Translations under genes and position numbers: made by a program | The notes under the pieces: generated by a model | Told to the model about the DNA's origin: nothing | The model's database searches: none | Seen by the model: the letters and a program-made list of their open reading frames with translations, nothing else | Shown here: piece by piece, positions 4,888 to 5,021 of the stretch | Position numbering within the stretch: position 1 is the first letter of the stretch | Layout of the letters: each line of letters begins with the position of its first letter | Source: Helicobacteraceae bacterium | Lineage (GTDB): Bacteria; Campylobacterota; Campylobacteria; Campylobacterales; Sulfurimonadaceae | Reading direction: 5' to 3' | NCBI GenBank assembly: GCA_947497635.1 | Contig: CANMHZ010000109.1 | Coordinates: 1-5,021, forward strand | Length of the DNA: 5,021 bases

Positions 4888-5021
4888 TCAAAAGACTGGC
4901 TTTAGCGTCTGAAAGTTGTCATTAATTCTAGCGCCTACTTTATCCAAGATAGTCTTCCATTTGATGTTAAAAAAATCTCGTATTGTTTTCTTGAATACGG
5001 TAATTGATGCAAACACCTGAT
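4888..5021 (-). CDS. C-terminal end of an unidentified gene upstream of the DUF262-HNH gene (partial)
   Basis: A frame open from the right window edge to a TGA at 4890-4888 encodes 43 residues, beginning QVFASITVFKKTIRDFF and ending KVGARINDNFQTLKPVF. The composition is protein-like (alternating hydrophobic and charged residues, helical). It stops 3 bases before the DUF262-HNH start, as expected for a tightly packed operon partner. An open run of this length can arise by chance, so reality rests on the spacing and composition. I do not recognise the family; given its neighbour, it may be another restriction or defence component, but nothing in these residues shows that. Confidence 0.45.
   Translation of the reverse strand, partial: QVFASITVFKKTIRDFFNIKWKTILDKVGARINDNFQTLKPVF

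Overview
The window looks like chromosomal DNA from a member of the Campylobacterota (epsilonproteobacteria), probably a Sulfuricurvum/Sulfurimonas-like sulfur oxidiser. The argument rests mainly on the partial UMP kinase at the left edge, whose wording (VLVKFSGEALAG, NIIRG, RTSGDYMGM, RVQSAIKME, FAAGTGNPFFTTDTAA) closely matches what I remember of Campylobacter/Helicobacter PyrH. The moderate-to-low GC and the TATAAT-type -10 boxes without clear -35 boxes fit this. Genus-level placement is inference.

Layout from left to right. (1) 1-532, minus strand: 5' three quarters of pyrH, a housekeeping gene, running off the left edge. (2) 533-635: a short divergent promoter region. (3) 636-3055, plus strand: a compact two-gene operon. 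The first gene encodes an unrecognised 439-residue soluble protein. Two bases later comes a 365-residue trypsin-like (S1C, HtrA-type) serine protease with an intact His/Asp/Ser triad, but without signal peptide or PDZ domain. It carries instead a four-cysteine zinc ribbon and a C-terminal domain that resembles YbjN / type III secretion chaperone-like folds. (4) 3052-3090: nested inverted repeats between convergent genes. (5) 3090-3640, minus strand: a ccdA-ccdB type II toxin-antitoxin module with one-base stop/start overlap. (6) 3641-3786: the ccdA promoter/operator region and a perfect 10-bp inverted repeat. (7) 3787-4884, minus strand: a DUF262-HNH nuclease-like protein of the GmrSD/restriction-associated class. 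(8) 4888-5021, minus strand: the apparent C-terminal end of another gene running off the right edge.

The right half (about 3060-5021) reads as accessory DNA: toxin-antitoxin module, DUF262-HNH gene and palindromic intergenic repeats, by eye somewhat richer in A+T than pyrH and the protease operon. The two palindromes bracketing ccdAB share core arms (TTCCCAA/TTGGGAA) and a following AAACCCGCT tag in the same orientation, so the module sits between imperfect direct repeats. At the left copy the tag supplies the last three sense codons of ccdB. The best candidate for something undescribed is the protease operon: a cytoplasmic trypsin-like protease fused to a zinc ribbon and a chaperone-like binding domain, co-transcribed with a conserved-looking partner of unknown function. 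No RNA genes, CRISPR arrays or transposase genes were seen.
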